Below are positions 32,077-43,772 of a stretch of DNA of 64,000 nt, in pieces (within the stretch, counting starts at the first letter, position 1; each line of letters opens with the position of its first letter). Source of the DNA: Tuctoria greenei (lineage: Eukaryota; Streptophyta; Magnoliopsida; Poales; Poaceae); assembly GCA_036927565.1 (NCBI GenBank), contig JAYESD010000008.1, positions 125,205,498 to 125,269,497 on the forward strand. Direction: 5' to 3'. The notes below the pieces were generated by a model. It worked only from the letters and a program-made list of their open reading frames with translations, was not told where the DNA came from and searched no databases. The position numbers were made by a program, and so were the translations under genes.

Positions 32077-32642
32077 AACAGACGCCCAGGAGGCATACGG
32101 ACTCCGTTTTCGACGTTCTACATATACACGGAAAGAGGAGAAGATAAACATTCCAATGATTCTAGTCCCACCTCAAAATTCCTCCGTAGTCATTGGGAAT
32201 CGTCGAAACAAGTCGAGTCCATATTTCTGTCCGGTGCTGCGCCACCGAATCGGGCCTTTGGGCCTTGTATCCCGTAAGAGTCCATTAGGGACGCGTCTAA
32301 TCGTGTTTTGGTAGAACCCTAGCCTATAAATACTGCAGCCGCCGGTCATATTCGGTGGGTTTTGCTTAGATCAATAAAATCGCCGTTCTACGGTTTGTGA
32401 GACCCCAATTTCGCGATTTCCGATCGTGTCTTCTACGTTCTTGCTCGTGTTCTCGATTGCACTTGCAGGGATTAGCCTTCTTGGCGAGGTCAAGCGTGTG
32501 CAGCACGGTTGATAACCAACGGAGCCATGGTGTAGTGATTGCAGGGGTACTCGAACCGCTCGAGTGCCGTGGATCATCAACGTCGAGTTCTCCACCCCAA
32601 TCGACATACCTTTCGGAAGATCGGGCCTAAACCTACTCATCA
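31779..32642 (+). repeat. 3' LTR of the CRM-like element (864 bp)
   Basis: Same length and termini as the 5' LTR, no indels, about 13 substitutions by hand count. Followed by the CCCTA target duplication. Its first 298 bp carry the end of the pol frame. Confidence 0.95.
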
Positions 32643-32647
32643 CCCTA

Positions 32648-33576
32648 CTCCTTTGGGAGTAAGAGGAGGCTGTTCAGCCCTAGCCATGCATCTATGCATG
32701 GTCCACTAGCCCCAGAAGTTCCGACCTCATTTGTTGGAAAAATTTGATGGAACTGTCAACCCCGTCGAATTCTTGTAAATCTACTCCACCGCTATACTTG
32801 CGGCAGGGGGCAATGAGGCCGTGATGGCCAATTATTTCCCTGTCGCTTTGACTGGGATAGCAAGGTCCTGGTTCATGAGTCTCCTGCCTGACTCCATCAA
32901 CAGTTGGGCGGAGCTCTGCCAACAGTTCACTGCCAACTTCGAGAGCTCCTACACCCGACCCGGCACTGAACTGGACATTTTTGTTGTTCAGCAAAAATCG
33001 GGAGAGTCGTTGCGATCCTTTATCCAACGATTCTCTCAGGTACGCAATACCATACCTTCTATCTCGAATTCTTCTGTTATTGTCGCATTCAAACAGGGTG
33101 TTCGGGACAAGAAAATGCTGGAGAAGCTAGCGACAAAAGAAGTTACCAGCGTCACGGAACTCTTCAGCCTAGCTGACAAATGTGCTAGAGCTGCGGAGGG
33201 CCTTGAGATGCACTCCAAACCAGCCGTGGAGGCCAATAAGAACTCCTCCAAGGCTGAAGCCATAACCTCCGATAGTGGAAAGAAGAAGAAGAACAACGGC
33301 AAGAAAAAGCCATCGGCCGGCGCACCTGCTGCTGCAGCTGCTGCAGCTCGAGGTGGCCGGGGCCACACCCTGAAAAATGACCTCAACCGTCGTCGGATGA
33401 CGGTAGCAGCTCCAAAATGTGGTGTCCAATCCACAAGACGGACAAGCACAGTTTGTAGAAGTGCCGGGAGGTCCAGAACCTTGTCGAGCGCTACAACAAG
33501 CACCGAGAAGAAGCTCCTTTCCGCCAACGGGAAGAAAAATAGAAAGTCAACGAAGCTCCGGTTGAGGCGGAGCTAG
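32648..33576 (+). pseudogene. gag: Gag C-terminal part of Tat element copy 1
   Basis: Resumes the gag interrupted at 25131. The frame 32821-33576 is open for 251 residues: NYFPVALTGIARSWFMSLLP, ELCQQFTANFESSYTRPG, ESLRSFIQRFSQVRNTIP, then VIVAFKQGVRDKKMLEKLA and a Lys- and Ala-rich tail. This is the retrotransposon gag core domain. The first part (32648-32820) has a TAA near 32776. The C-terminal region shifts frame after about 33400 and the zinc knuckle is not clear (a CGVQ..C-like remnant only). Confidence 0.8.
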
Positions 33577-34445
33577 GCTTTCGGGATCCCAAGAAGATCC
33601 TGAAGTTTGTGTACAACACGGTAGATGACGATTCTGACGTCTCTGACAATGAGCGTCAGAAGACCATGAATACCATTTATGGTGGTTTCTTGGACATCAC
33701 TTCTCATCGTGTTCTCAAGACAATGCGGCGGGACATGGCTGCTGCAGCTCCAACCGCCAGGGTGGAACCTCATCGGAAATGGATGGACACTCCCATCACT
33801 TTCGATGCTACGGAATGCACCTGAAACATGATCGGAGTAATTTCCACTGATGGTATCTCCTACCATCAACAATGTTCAGCTCTACCATGTTTTGGTGGAC
33901 GGAGGTGCGGGGTTGAACCTCCTGAGCTATGAAGCCTTCGTCAAGCTCCAGCTCTGACCGTCGGACCTTCATCCCTCACGCCATTTGTCAGGGGTAGGTC
34001 CGGGGGCCATTAGCCCTCTCGGATCCATCACACTCCCAGTGACCTTCGGAACTCGGGAGAAATACATGACCGAGAAGCTGGTCTTTAATGTCGCGCAGAT
34101 CAGCTTACCCTTCAACGCCATCCTGAGCAAGCTTGCCTTGTACAAGTTCATGGATGCGGCTCACTATGGCTACCTGGTGTTAAAGATGCCAAAACCCTCT
34201 AGCGTTCTCCGCATCCGCGGGGACCGTACTGCAGGAATCACCGCACTGGAAGAACTCAATGCACTTGCAACAGCGCAAGAGGAGGCATCCGGTAAAGAGC
34301 AAGCTGCTCAACCTCCGAGCACTCGTCATCGAGGCTCAACCTCTGCACCACGTGTGCAGCCAAGCGGTGACAACGACATACCCGTAAAAGTCGTCCTAAT
34401 TGGTTCCGATGTTGCTCAGACCACCCGTATATCGAGGTCTGATTA
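33577..34445 (+). pseudogene. pol: Protease region of Tat element copy 1
   Basis: Broken frames: FVYNTVDDDSDVSDNERQ, ITFDATECT, then the aspartic protease site YHVLVDGGAGLNLLSYEAF at about 33870-33930, a TGA near 33956, and SGVGPGAISPLGSITLPVTF (33985 on), KLVFNVAQISLPFNAILS, HYGYLVLKMP. It is typical of the Tat lineage. An acidic/Gln-rich spacer leads to RT. At least two frameshifts and one stop make it inactive. Confidence 0.75.
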
Positions 34446-35220
34446 ACAAATACAAACTCGCGCTCATCACTTTCCTCCGGTCGAATGTTGACGTGTTTGC
34501 CTGGCAACCATCACAAATTCTTGGGATCCGTAGGGAAGTGATTGAGCACAATCTAAAGATTTATCCCGATGCATGGCCTATACACCAGAAGCCCTGGAAG
34601 CAATTAGTCGAGCGACAAAACTTCATACGACAAGAGATCAAGAAGCTACCTGAAGCTGGTTTTATCCGAGAAGTTTTAGATCCAAAATGACTGGCAAACC
34701 CATTTGTTGTACCCAAGGCCGGCGGGAAGCTTCGGATGTGTATCGACTACACTACATTAAATAAGGCATGTCCAAAAGATCCATTTCCACTACCTAGAAT
34801 AGATCAGATAGTGGACTCCACATCCGGGTGTGAGCTGTTGTGTTTCCTTGATGCATACTCCGGATCTCACCAAATCCAAATGTATTGGGAAGATGAAGAG
34901 CATACTGCCTTCATTACAGTAGATGGGTTGTATTGTTATACTGCTATGCCATTTGGTCTTGAAAATGCTGCTTCAACTTTCGTGAGAGCTATGCACAAAA
35001 CTTTTGGAGAACTCAATAGGGACCTGGGGGAGGTGTACGTCGATGACATCATTTTGAAGACCAAGAACAAGGAGTCACTCCTTGACAATTTGCAAGAAAT
35101 CTTCGACAACCTGCACATCACGTGAACTAAGCTGAACCCAGATAAGTGCGTCTTCAGGGTTAGTTCCGGGAAGCTCCTCAGTTTATTGGTGACCCACCGA
35201 GGAATTGAGGCAAACCCGGC
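34400..35220 (+). pseudogene. pol: Reverse transcriptase of Tat element copy 1, truncated
   Basis: 34400-34690 encodes the connection (LRSNVDVFAWQPSQILGI, EIKKLPEAGFIREVLDPK) ended by TGA 34688-34690; RT continues in the same frame: GKLRMCIDYTTLNKACPKD, LCFLDAYSGSHQIQM, CYTAMPFGLENAASTFVRAM, catalytic VYVDDIILKT at about 35035, then TGA 35123 and LVTHRGIEANPA. It is cut at 35220. RNase H and integrase are absent from the window. Confidence 0.85.
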
Positions 35221-35604
35221 GAACCTCACATAAGCATGTTGCAAAAACACAGTAACACTATATCATTCATGTCAACCAAAAACACACCAAAGGATTAGCA
35301 AATGAATATTAAGCAATCTTTCCAGAGATGTAAAGCAAGTACGAAACATTGCAAATGAAAACAGAAGCATTGCGGTCAAGTTCCGGACCTTGGCAGAGCA
35401 ACCCAGACCTTGAGCCGGAGCTAACAAAAGCTAGTAGAACCTAGCGCCAGAACTTACCAAAACTAGTATAACCAAGCTCCCGCCGGAGCTTACAAAATTA
35501 GCAGGACCTTAACAAAAAGGTGTTTTGGTGATATTCAAAACTTTTATCGTGAAAGCAAGTGTATTCACTACAAGCCAATGTATTCAACACACATAGGTCT
35601 TACA
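35221..35604 (-). repeat. 3' LTR stump of copia B (384 bp)
   Basis: On the minus strand it starts TGTAAGACCTATGTG at 35604 after the PPT and matches the first about 380 bp of the 5' LTR (43772-43390). The remaining about 1.24 kb of LTR is absent; the next base belongs to a Tat RT gene. Confidence 0.85.
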
Positions 35605-36639
35605 GTCTCCCCCTTGATGAATGCATTGGCAACACCATTTAAAATCCGAACATTGGCTTATTCTCATAAAAGTTTTGAAGGAAATTTCTCCCCCTTTGTA
35701 AATCAAAAGTAAAATGAGAAGAAAATCCAAAAATTATCCCATATTATCTCTCCCCCTTTATTATCTCTCCTTATGCACATATTCTCTTTCTCTTCATGTT
35801 TATCTCGCCCCCCTTTGATAATGTATTCAGCAAGTCATGAGCATATAAACAAATTATCTCCCCCCTTTAGTTGTTATGAGCATATTATAACATATACATA
35901 TAAACAAAGCTCATCCAAGTCATACTATCAAGTACCTTACATTATCACATCAATGAAATACATAAAGTTGTGTAAGCCATGCTAGAGATCAAATGTAATT
36001 TTCAATTTAAGTAAGTCATGATCTCACAAACTTAACTATTTCAAAACCTGAAATCATGACACTAGTTGCTCCATTTTACTATTTTTCAAAGCATAAATTT
36101 GGATCATATGATATTTGCAAGAGATTATATGTGCATCTGCCTTATTCTAACCAACCAAGCCAAGCCTGTGTCATTTGACAATCAGAAGCTTAAGGACATG
36201 GTTTTAGTCATACACAACTTCTTCCAAGTTCATATCTAAGTGCAATGATAAGCTATCTCAAAAGAAGAAGTGTGATGCATGCATATTCTCTTGATCTCTT
36301 CTCAATTTATATTTGTTCATAAAAACTCAACATGTGAGTTGATTACTTGATTAATTCTTAATGATTAAAAGCTCTTGTGAACATGTAACAAGTTCAAAAC
36401 AGCAAGAAAGTTTGACCATGACCAGTTTTAGTGTAAGTAATTATTCAAATTAATAGACATGGCAAAAACTACAAAATTTATAACACGAGTAATGTAGTAA
36501 GAACTTTCAGCATGTAAAAGGAATCACAAAGTCATATATGTATGAAATACTATGCTCATATTATTTTAATTTCAGATTCACACATAGACTTCCCAAGTTT
36601 CAAAACTCCCCCTCAATTTAAGCCATGAGGATGCATAAC
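35605..36639 (-). other. Polypurine tract and 3' non-coding region of copia B
   Basis: On the minus strand ATCAAGGGGGAGAC abuts the LTR. The rest is AT-rich with several CTCCCCC runs on the + strand (near 35750-35870) and no supported gene. Conserved with copia A. Confidence 0.65.
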
Positions 36640-38106
36640 CCCTATTTCACTACGAATGTAACAAAAACGAGTGAAATCCAAAGGTTTTGTAAAAATGTCA
36701 GCCAATTGTTGTTCGATATCTACATGGTGAAGCACAATGTTTCCTTTTTCAACATTATCTCAGAGAAAGTGATACCTAATGTCAATGTGCTTAGTTCTAG
36801 AATGTTGCATGGGGTTTTTAGCAACGCAAATGGCAGTGTTATCACAGAACAGTGGAACACTATCTAGATCAACCCCATAGTCCTTAAGTGTTTGAACAAT
36901 CCAAAGAATTTGTGAGCAAGAACTAGCAGCAGCTACATATTCAGATTCAGCTGTGGATTGTGCAAATGAATTTTGTTTTCTAGAGGACCAAGCAACAAGA
37001 GAATTAGCAAGAAAATGGCAAGCACCGGAAGTACTTTTCCTTTCAATCCTACAACCCCCAAAATCAGCATCTGAAAAAGCTTTCAAAGTAACGGTTGAGG
37101 AAGAAGGAAGAAAAATGCCAAATTCTTGAGTTCCATGTAAGTACCTGAGAATCCTTTTGACGGCTTGACGATGTGAAGCACGTGGGGAGGCTTGAAACCG
37201 TGCACAAAGACATACGCTGAACTTTATGTCTGGTCTTGATGCTGTGAGGTACAAAAGTGATCCGATCATACTTCTATATTCTTTTTGATCCACGGGTTCA
37301 CCATCTTCATCAAGTCCAAGTGTTGTTGCTATTCCCATTGGTGTCCGAAGAGGCTTGCTTTTGTCCATGTTGAAGCGCCTTAGGAGATCTTTTGTATACT
37401 TCGTTTGATGCACAAAGGTACCCTCCTTTGTTTGCTTGATTTGCAGCCCCAAAAAGTAAGTGAGTTCACCCATCATACTCATTTCAAATTCGGAACTCTT
37501 CATTGCTGAAAACTTGGACACAAGATCATGCAAAGCACAACCAATGATAATATCATCCACATACACTTGAACGAATAATGAGTCATTGCCATGCTTAAGC
37601 ACAAAAAGAGTTTTATCAACCTTGCCCATGGTAAACCCTTTTTCAAGTAAGAAAGTTTTTAACCTATCATACCATGCTCTAGGGGCTTGTTTGAGACCGT
37701 ACAAGGCTTTGGACAGTTTGTAAGCATGATTAGGAAAATCTGGATTTTCAAAACCCAATGGTTGTTTCACATAAACCTCCTCATCTATGTAGCCATTAAG
37801 AAAAGCACTTTTAACATCCATTTGATATAGCTTAAAACCTTTAGATGCAGCAAAAGCTAACAAAATTATAATGGCTTCTAATCTAGCAACAGGAGCAAAA
37901 GTTTCATCAAAATCTAGACCTTCAACTTGAAAGAAACCTTGAGCAACCAACCTAGCCTTATTTCTAACCACAACCCCATCCTCACTTTGTTTATTTTTAA
38001 ATACCCATTTAGTTCCAATTAAAGTGCGACCTTGAGGTGGAGGTACAAGTTTCCAAACATTATTTCTTTCAAAATTTTCTAACTCTTCTTGCATGGCAAT
38101 AATCTA
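36640..38106 (-). pseudogene. pol: Reverse transcriptase and RNase H of copia B
   Basis: Frame 38094-36760 is open for 444 residues: IGTKWVFKNKQSEDG, LVAQGFFQVEGLDFDETFAP, KLYQMDVKSAFLNGYIDEEV, LYGLKQAPRAWYDRL, catalytic VQVYVDDIIIG, GELTYFLGLQIKQTKEG, EYRSMIGSLLYLTASRPDI, then RNase H with AFSDADFGGCRIERKSTSG, AESEYVAAASS and TKHIDIRYHFL. A TAG at 38104-38106 replaces the Trp codon seen in copia A (23084-23086). A TGA ends the frame at 36760 although pol-like sequence (DNVEKGNIVLHHVDIEQQLA) continues. This is the best-preserved RT in the window. Confidence 0.9.
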
Positions 38107-38669
38107 AGAATCATTAGTGAGTGTGTGTGATATATGTTTGGGTTCAAAAGAAGCAACAAAAGCAGAATGAGCATAAGAGTTTGGATCGCAAAACCTGGAC
38201 CGTGTGACTCGTTCGTGCAAGCTTCCAATCATCAGTTGTGGGGGATGATCTTTGTAAAACCGTAGGGGAACAGATGTCTCACAAGCTTCTTCTTTTTCAT
38301 GTTCATCACAAATCGATGAGCTTGTGACTTGAGGATGATTTGAATCAGCATTTATGGTTGTCGGTGCTGGTTGAGAATTAACATCCGGAGCTGAACCGAA
38401 GTCTTTAGCTGCTGAATTTTTGGGCAGCAGCTCCAATTCTTCCCCATCTTCAACAAAAATGCTCCCCCCTGCGGATATAGATCTGGACCTGCAATGTTTG
38501 AGCTAGTACCTGGGCTAGCTTCATCAAAAGACACTTCACAAGTCTCCACAATTTTGTTAGTGCCAAGTAAAAGCACGAGGTAGCCTCTAGTATGAGATGG
38601 ATAACCAAGAAACATGCCATCAATGGATCTAGGTTCAAATTTATCAAGATTACCATGTTTCTTAACAAA
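38107..38669 (-). pseudogene. pol: Integrase-RT linker of copia B
   Basis: Frames at 38615-38352 and 38436-38104 encode FLGYPSHTRGYLVLL, NKIVETCEVSFDEASPGTS, a Pro/Ala/Asp-rich linker and RVTRSRFCDPNSYAHSAFVA just before RT. A frameshift lies near 38440-38460 in a C-rich run. Confidence 0.7.
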
Positions 38670-39785
38670 TCATTTGTAACCAAAGATCCGAAAGTGTGTA
38701 ACACTAGGCCTATGTCCAAACCGGAGCTCATATGGTGTTTTATCTAGCTTAGCACGCAAGAAAACACGATCTGAGACATAACAAGCGGTTGCTAACGCAT
38801 CAGCCCAAAATTTCCTAGGAGTTTGATATTCATCAAGCATAGTCCTAGCCATCTCAACTAAGGTTCTGTTCTTTCTTTCTACAACACCGTTTTGTTGAGG
38901 TACATATGGTGAAGAAAATTGATGATCTATTCTATTTTCAGCACAAAAGTGACCAAAAGATTGATTTTTAAATTCAGTTCCATTATCACTTCTAATCGCT
39001 TTTAAAGATCCTGGGTAATCAATTGATAATCTAAGAAATAAAGTTCTAAAGTGACTAAAAACTTCATTCTTAGATGCCATAAAGTAAACCCAAGAGTATC
39101 TAGAATAATCATCAACAATCACAAGTACATACCATTTACCTCCGAAGGATTGAACACGTGAAGGTCCTACGGTGACAAGATGCAAAAGTTGACATGGTTT
39201 AGTTGTCATAATTATTGTGAGAGGAGTATGTGAACCTCCAACCATCTTAGCATGTCTACAAGAAGAGCACACAATTTCTTTGTCCCCTTTAAGCTTAGGC
39301 AGCCCACGTATGCGATCAAGAGCACTAACACGCATTAGGTGATCAAAGCCTACGTGACCAAGTCTACGATGCCAAAAATATAGGTCCTTTGAATCATTAG
39401 AAACTAGACACCTATGCTTAGGGGAAGACATATCAAAATCAGCTTTAAAAACTCTTCCAAACCGAGACACGTTAAAAATAAGCTCACTATTTGAACTTAC
39501 AACTTTGCAGCAGTTTTTATTGAAAATAATTTCCAGATTTTCATCTATCAATTGTGAAACAGAAAGCAAGTTGTATTTCAAATTTTTGACAAGTGCCACA
39601 TCCTTCAAAGTGTAGTGATCATTTACTCTAACCAAACCCTTAGCAATTATAGGAGTTGAAGAATTATCGGCAAAAGTAACATTCTCCACACATGACAAAA
39701 AAGAGAGGGAGGAGAACCAATCTTTGTTACCGGTCCTGTGGCGTGAGCAATCTGAATCCACAATCCAAATGTTCTCCTTCCTCAA
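38670..39785 (-). pseudogene. pol: Protease and integrase of copia B
   Basis: One open frame of 371 residues. The protease site reads IWIVDSDCSRHRTG; the usual DSG is DSD. The GAG-pre-integrase part has FWHRRLGHVGFDHLMR and CSSCRHAKM. The integrase core has LLHLVTVGPSRVQS, where most copia elements have HxD, so the first catalytic Asp is replaced; IRSDNGTEFKNQSF and PQQNGVVERKNRTLVEMART keep the second Asp and the Glu. So protease and integrase would both be inactive even though the frame is open. Confidence 0.85.
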
Positions 39786-39794
39786 ACGTGTAAC

Positions 39795-42088
39795 CTACAT
39801 AGAAGCACAATACGTCGATGACTCAATACTGGGGTTAGTCAAAAGGCATTTAGGAATCCAGTACTGAGTCACGCGACGTGCAGCAGGAAAAACACGCGAA
39901 AGCTGAGACAAAACAGCAGGTTTATGAGTCAAAGTTTGAGATTTTTTATTCTTAACTACTGACCTATAAGGTGTTACTTGTGTAGCACAAAAATCAGCAG
40001 CTCCGGAGGCAAAAACAGAAGGTCTGGAGGTAAACTTTGAATGTTTTTGACTCAAAACAGCAGTTTGTACATTCGGTTCAATATGTGTAGCAAATTTTGC
40101 ATGAAAGTTATGAGATCTAGCAACCATTCTTTCCCTTTTCTGTTGTTTAGCTAGTCTATAACAAAAATATATGACATGACCATCTCTACCACAGTAGGTA
40201 CAATGAAATTTAACTTTGTGTTCATGTCTAGATGAGCAAACAACATTTTTATTTGAAACCGAATGAGACAATACTCCTGCAAATTTGAAAACCACTTCTT
40301 TTTGTTTAGGAACTGTTTGAATCAAACCACTTCCTAATGACTTTACAATTTTAGGTGGATGTGCCTTAGCATGAGCATGAGAATCAAAACCTAAACCAGT
40401 TTTATCATTGCAAGACTTGGATGAATTCAGCAACAAGTTTAGGTTCTTATTCCCATTACAAAACTGATCAAATGTCTTATGCATGTTATCAAGTTTATTG
40501 GACAGATCAAGGCAATTTTCACATGAAGTTTTTCCTTTTAATTTGCAATTGGAACAATATTTAACTTCATGACAATGTAAAGCATTGCTCAATATAGAGA
40601 TTTCATTCATAGCATCTTGCAGTTTCTTATCAAGATCATCACAACTAGAACAATGCAAATCAATTGTAGAATAAGAAGCATCTTTTAAGTTTCCAATATT
40701 AAGTGCAGCAAGCTTTTTGTTCTTTTCAATTTCAAGTTCAAGTTTATCAAGTGTGGAGGTATGTGCACTTCTTAGGGAGGACAATTGTTAATATATTAAG
40801 CCACATGAGGAACAACAATCATCACTATGAATCAAGGATTTCAAACGATTAATTTCAGATTCTAGTGACTCAATTTTAACAGCATTGTCCCTAAGATTTT
40901 TGTCCTTTTTCTTAACAATAACAGTGGCACGAGACATAGCATCACACATTTCTTCGCAAGTAGGACATACCTCTTCATTGTCGCTGTTGTGTTCTGCCTC
41001 CTCCATACTTGATCTTGACTTGCCCGCCATGAAGCACAAGTTTGCCAAATCATCTTCATCTTCATCACTTCCAATGTCCATGTCGCTTGAGCCAAGTTCC
41101 TGGAGTGCTGAGATAAAACTGCTCACCAGTTGACGTCCTGAAAACCCTTCTTTTTCTTCGTATCTTTTGCAGAGGAGTGTTTCGTTCTTGTTTTCTTTTT
41201 ATCCCGGGAAGTAGGACCTGAAAGGTTAGGGCAATCTGAACAAAAACGTCTTGTCTTACCACATTCAAAGCATTGTTGAGATCTGAAGCTTCCTCTCCTT
41301 CTAGTTCTCACATTTTGCAATGCTTTTGAGAACCGGGTAGAGATGAGCGCTAGTTCCTCCTTTGGAAACTCCTCAATCTGTTCAAGGGTTAGAGAGGAGA
41401 GCAAAGCAAGTGTACCACAAGATGATGTTTGACCGGAACTAGGCATGTCACGTTGAGAAACAAAAGCAATAGACTTGTTGGGGTTCTTACGTGATATTAT
41501 GTCAATTTCATGAGTTTTTAACTTGGAATATAGCACATCTAAAGTAATTGAACTCATGACAGTAGATTCACGAATAGATGTGACTTTCATCTCCCAAATT
41601 GACATATCTAATGCACTTAGCAATTGCCTATCATTTTCAGCATCTGAAAAATTAACATTGACACTACGCAAGTTGTTGAGAATCTTATTAAAGCGAGCAA
41701 AAAGGTCATCAATAGACTCACTGGGTTGCATCTCGAAGCGCATGTATTCTTTCTTGAACATGTCTTGACTTACCTCTTTGATCGTGTTGGATCCTTCATG
41801 GTAGTCACAAAGTGCTTTCCACACATCGTATGCAGATCGGAGGTGTGCAACACGGTCAAAGTCGATTTGTGTTAATCCTTGTATGATCAAGTTTCGAGCC
41901 TTGTTGTTGTTGTCGACATCTCTCAGATTTGTAGCTGTAACTTGATCATTTGATGGCACTTCATAAGGCTTGTATACCTTCTCCCATTTTGCAAAGCCTT
42001 GTGCCTGGATGAAAGCCTCCATGCGTGCCTTCCAAACCTGAAAATCAATACCAGCGAACACACAAGGTTTGGCAGAGTACTTCTCCAT
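39795..42088 (-). pseudogene. gag: Gag of copia B with two zinc knuckles
   Basis: ATG at 42088, 62 bases inside the LTR. 42088-41123 is open: a UBN2-type gag core (KARNLIIQGLTQIDFDRVAH, YDVWKALCDYHEGSN, FARFNKILNNLRS) and a damaged knuckle CFECGKTRRFCSDC whose His is Arg. A second part (41126-40788, acidic, with CPTCEEMC and a coiled coil) and a third (40784-39795) follow after a shift and a stop near 40787. The third has Cys pairs (CSSCDD, CSNCKL, CENC) and a complete knuckle CTYCGRDGHVIYFC. The long coiled-coil extension fits SIRE/Maximus-type copia elements. Confidence 0.8.
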
Positions 42089-42135
42089 GATGATTAGTCA
42101 AAAACACGCGCAAATCACAAAGATTAGATCACCGT

Positions 42136-42150
42136 GACTCTGATACCAAT
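42136..42150 (-). other. Primer binding site of copia B
   Basis: On the minus strand ATTGGTATCAGAGTC follows the LTR, matching the initiator Met-tRNA site (TGGTATCAGAGC) with one change. Confidence 0.85.
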
Positions 42151-43772
42151 TGTAGGATCGAAGATCACATGACAAGCTACCAGAGGGGGGGGGGGTGAAT
42201 GGTAGATTTAAAAATCTTACGCAGCGGAAATAATTAAACTCCAACCCCTTCGGCAGAAAAACGATCTGTTAAAGAAATAGTGTGTGGAACTAATCTAAAC
42301 GTTTTTCATCGTGACAAAAGTGATAAATATCAGATAGAATCAAGTAACGAATACAACACAACAAGAATCACTCATATCCGTTGAGAAAAACTCAAGTTAT
42401 GATCGAAAGATCAAATAAAGGTCAATCTGTCCTACCCGAGAAAAACAGTTCTGGAACGCTGCAAAGAAACTCGTGTATATCATAGACCACAAATCCAAGT
42501 ACCATGAAATTTTGACAGATGATAGATAATCAAGTTGTGAAGACAACCCAAAAATAATCACGTCAATTGGATCTGTAAAACTCGAGTTATGATAAAACCA
42601 CCGACGAAAGGTAGTGCTATCCAGAAACTCGACGAGTAAAACTTGTCTGGAACAAGTCGGACAAACAAGGCACAAAAGTTCCTTCAAACTACGAATTTTA
42701 TTCAATAGAACACAAGAGGAACAGCCCCAAAGTCGTGCACCATGATCTCTGGGCTCCCCAGTTTATATAACCAGCTCGAAAGCCAACTCAACTCAAATCA
42801 GGAACCTAATCCTACTCCGTTCACGAATCGTAACTTTCCATAACTGCTTAGGATTCTTATATACGCAGATAGAAGCAATCTTAAGACTTCCAAACACTTT
42901 AGGAACCTATCCCACATTCATAAACAACTCAAATTCGTGACCCACACGAAATCCTATCATAACCAACTCAAATCTTTCCATATTTGAGTCAAACCCGACT
43001 CAGCCGCAGCCTGAGTCTATAACCTAGTCGATTGGACCTTTCCGACCAACTCTTTACGTCCACATCTCTTCATCACGTCTCAGAACCATGTAGCCACGTC
43101 CATGAACTCCTTGCACATGTGCAAACATCTTCAAGTGACGTCCACGATACCTTCACATGCATTGTTCTTGATTCAATCATGCTGCGCAACCTCCTCATCA
43201 GCTCAACCACAATTCCTCCTGAATTTGGTTGTTGGAACCTCATCTCCTCCCTGAGACTAGTCCATTGGATCCCATCACCATCCATGTCTTTAACTCAAGC
43301 AACACCTGCACATGAATAAACAACCAATCCATACGAGGCCAAGTCCTCGACTTGACTCAAGTTAGTTCCAAACACAACACCTTACGTGAGAACCTCACTT
43401 AAGCATGTTGCAAAAACACAGTAACACTATATCATCCATGTCAACCAAAAACATACCAAAGACTTAGCAAATGAATACTAAGCAATCTTTCCAGAGATGT
43501 AAAGCAAGTGCGAAACATTGCAAATGAAAAACAGAAGCATTGCAGTCAAGTTCCGGACCTTGCCAGAGCAACCCGGACCTTGAGCCGGAGCTAACAAAAG
43601 CTAGTAGAACAGCGTCGGAACTTACCAAAACTTGTATAACCAAGATCCCGCCGGAGCTTACAAAATTAGCAGGACCTTAATAAAAAGGTGTTTTGGTGAT
43701 ATTCAAAACTTTTATCATCAAAGCAACTGTATTCACTACAAGCTAATGTATTCAGCACACATAGGTCTTACA
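42151..43772 (-). repeat. 5' LTR of copia B (1622 bp)
   Basis: On the minus strand TGTAAGACCTATG at 43772 to ..CTTCGATCCTACA at 42151. TATA-like GTTATATAAACTGG on the minus strand near 42763-42776. An 11-bp G run (+ strand, about 42186) replaces the shorter G run of copia A. U3 has about two of the 32-bp units that are expanded in copia A. Confidence 0.85.

Larger units (their letters stand above)
25132..32642 (+). mobile_element. CRM-like Ty3/gypsy chromovirus, nearly complete (7511 bp)
   Basis: Both LTRs are 864 bp, start TGATGAGGACATC and end CTCATCA, with a CCCTA duplication. Order: LTR, PBS, 1.26-kb leader, gag, protease, RT, RNase H, integrase, PPT (AAGAGGGGGAGGA), LTR. The PPT plus TGATGAGGACATC start, the Met-tRNA-type PBS, and a pol frame running into the 3' LTR match the centromeric retrotransposon (CRM/CRR) clade. 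The frame is broken by stops and at least three frameshifts. The two LTRs differ at about 13 of 864 sites by my hand comparison, indicating a recent insertion. Confidence 0.85.
23671..35220 (+). mobile_element. Tat-type Ty3/gypsy element, copy 1, split by a CRM-like insertion
   Basis: + strand order: LTR (23671-24497), primer site, gag N-terminus (24535-25131), CRM-like insertion (25132-32642), gag C-terminus, protease and RT (32648-35220). The rest of RT, RNase H, integrase and the 3' LTR are missing because the sequence fuses with a copia B LTR fragment at 35220/35221. RT has VYVDDIILKT, and the primer site is TGGCGCGCCAGGTAGGGGG, both fitting the Tat lineage (RIRE2/Cinful-like). Confidence 0.8.
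35221..43772 (-). mobile_element. Ty1/copia element B, long but inactive, 3' LTR truncated
   Basis: Minus-strand order: 5' LTR (43772-42151), PBS, gag (42088-39795), protease and integrase (39785-38670), linker, RT-RNase H (38106-36640), 3' non-coding region, PPT, 3' LTR stump (35604-35221). Same family as copia A. The right target-duplication candidate is CATAC (43773-43777); the left is lost because the 3' LTR is fused to Tat RT sequence at 35220/35221. It is inserted in the second copy of the copia-A/Tat locus. Confidence 0.85.
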
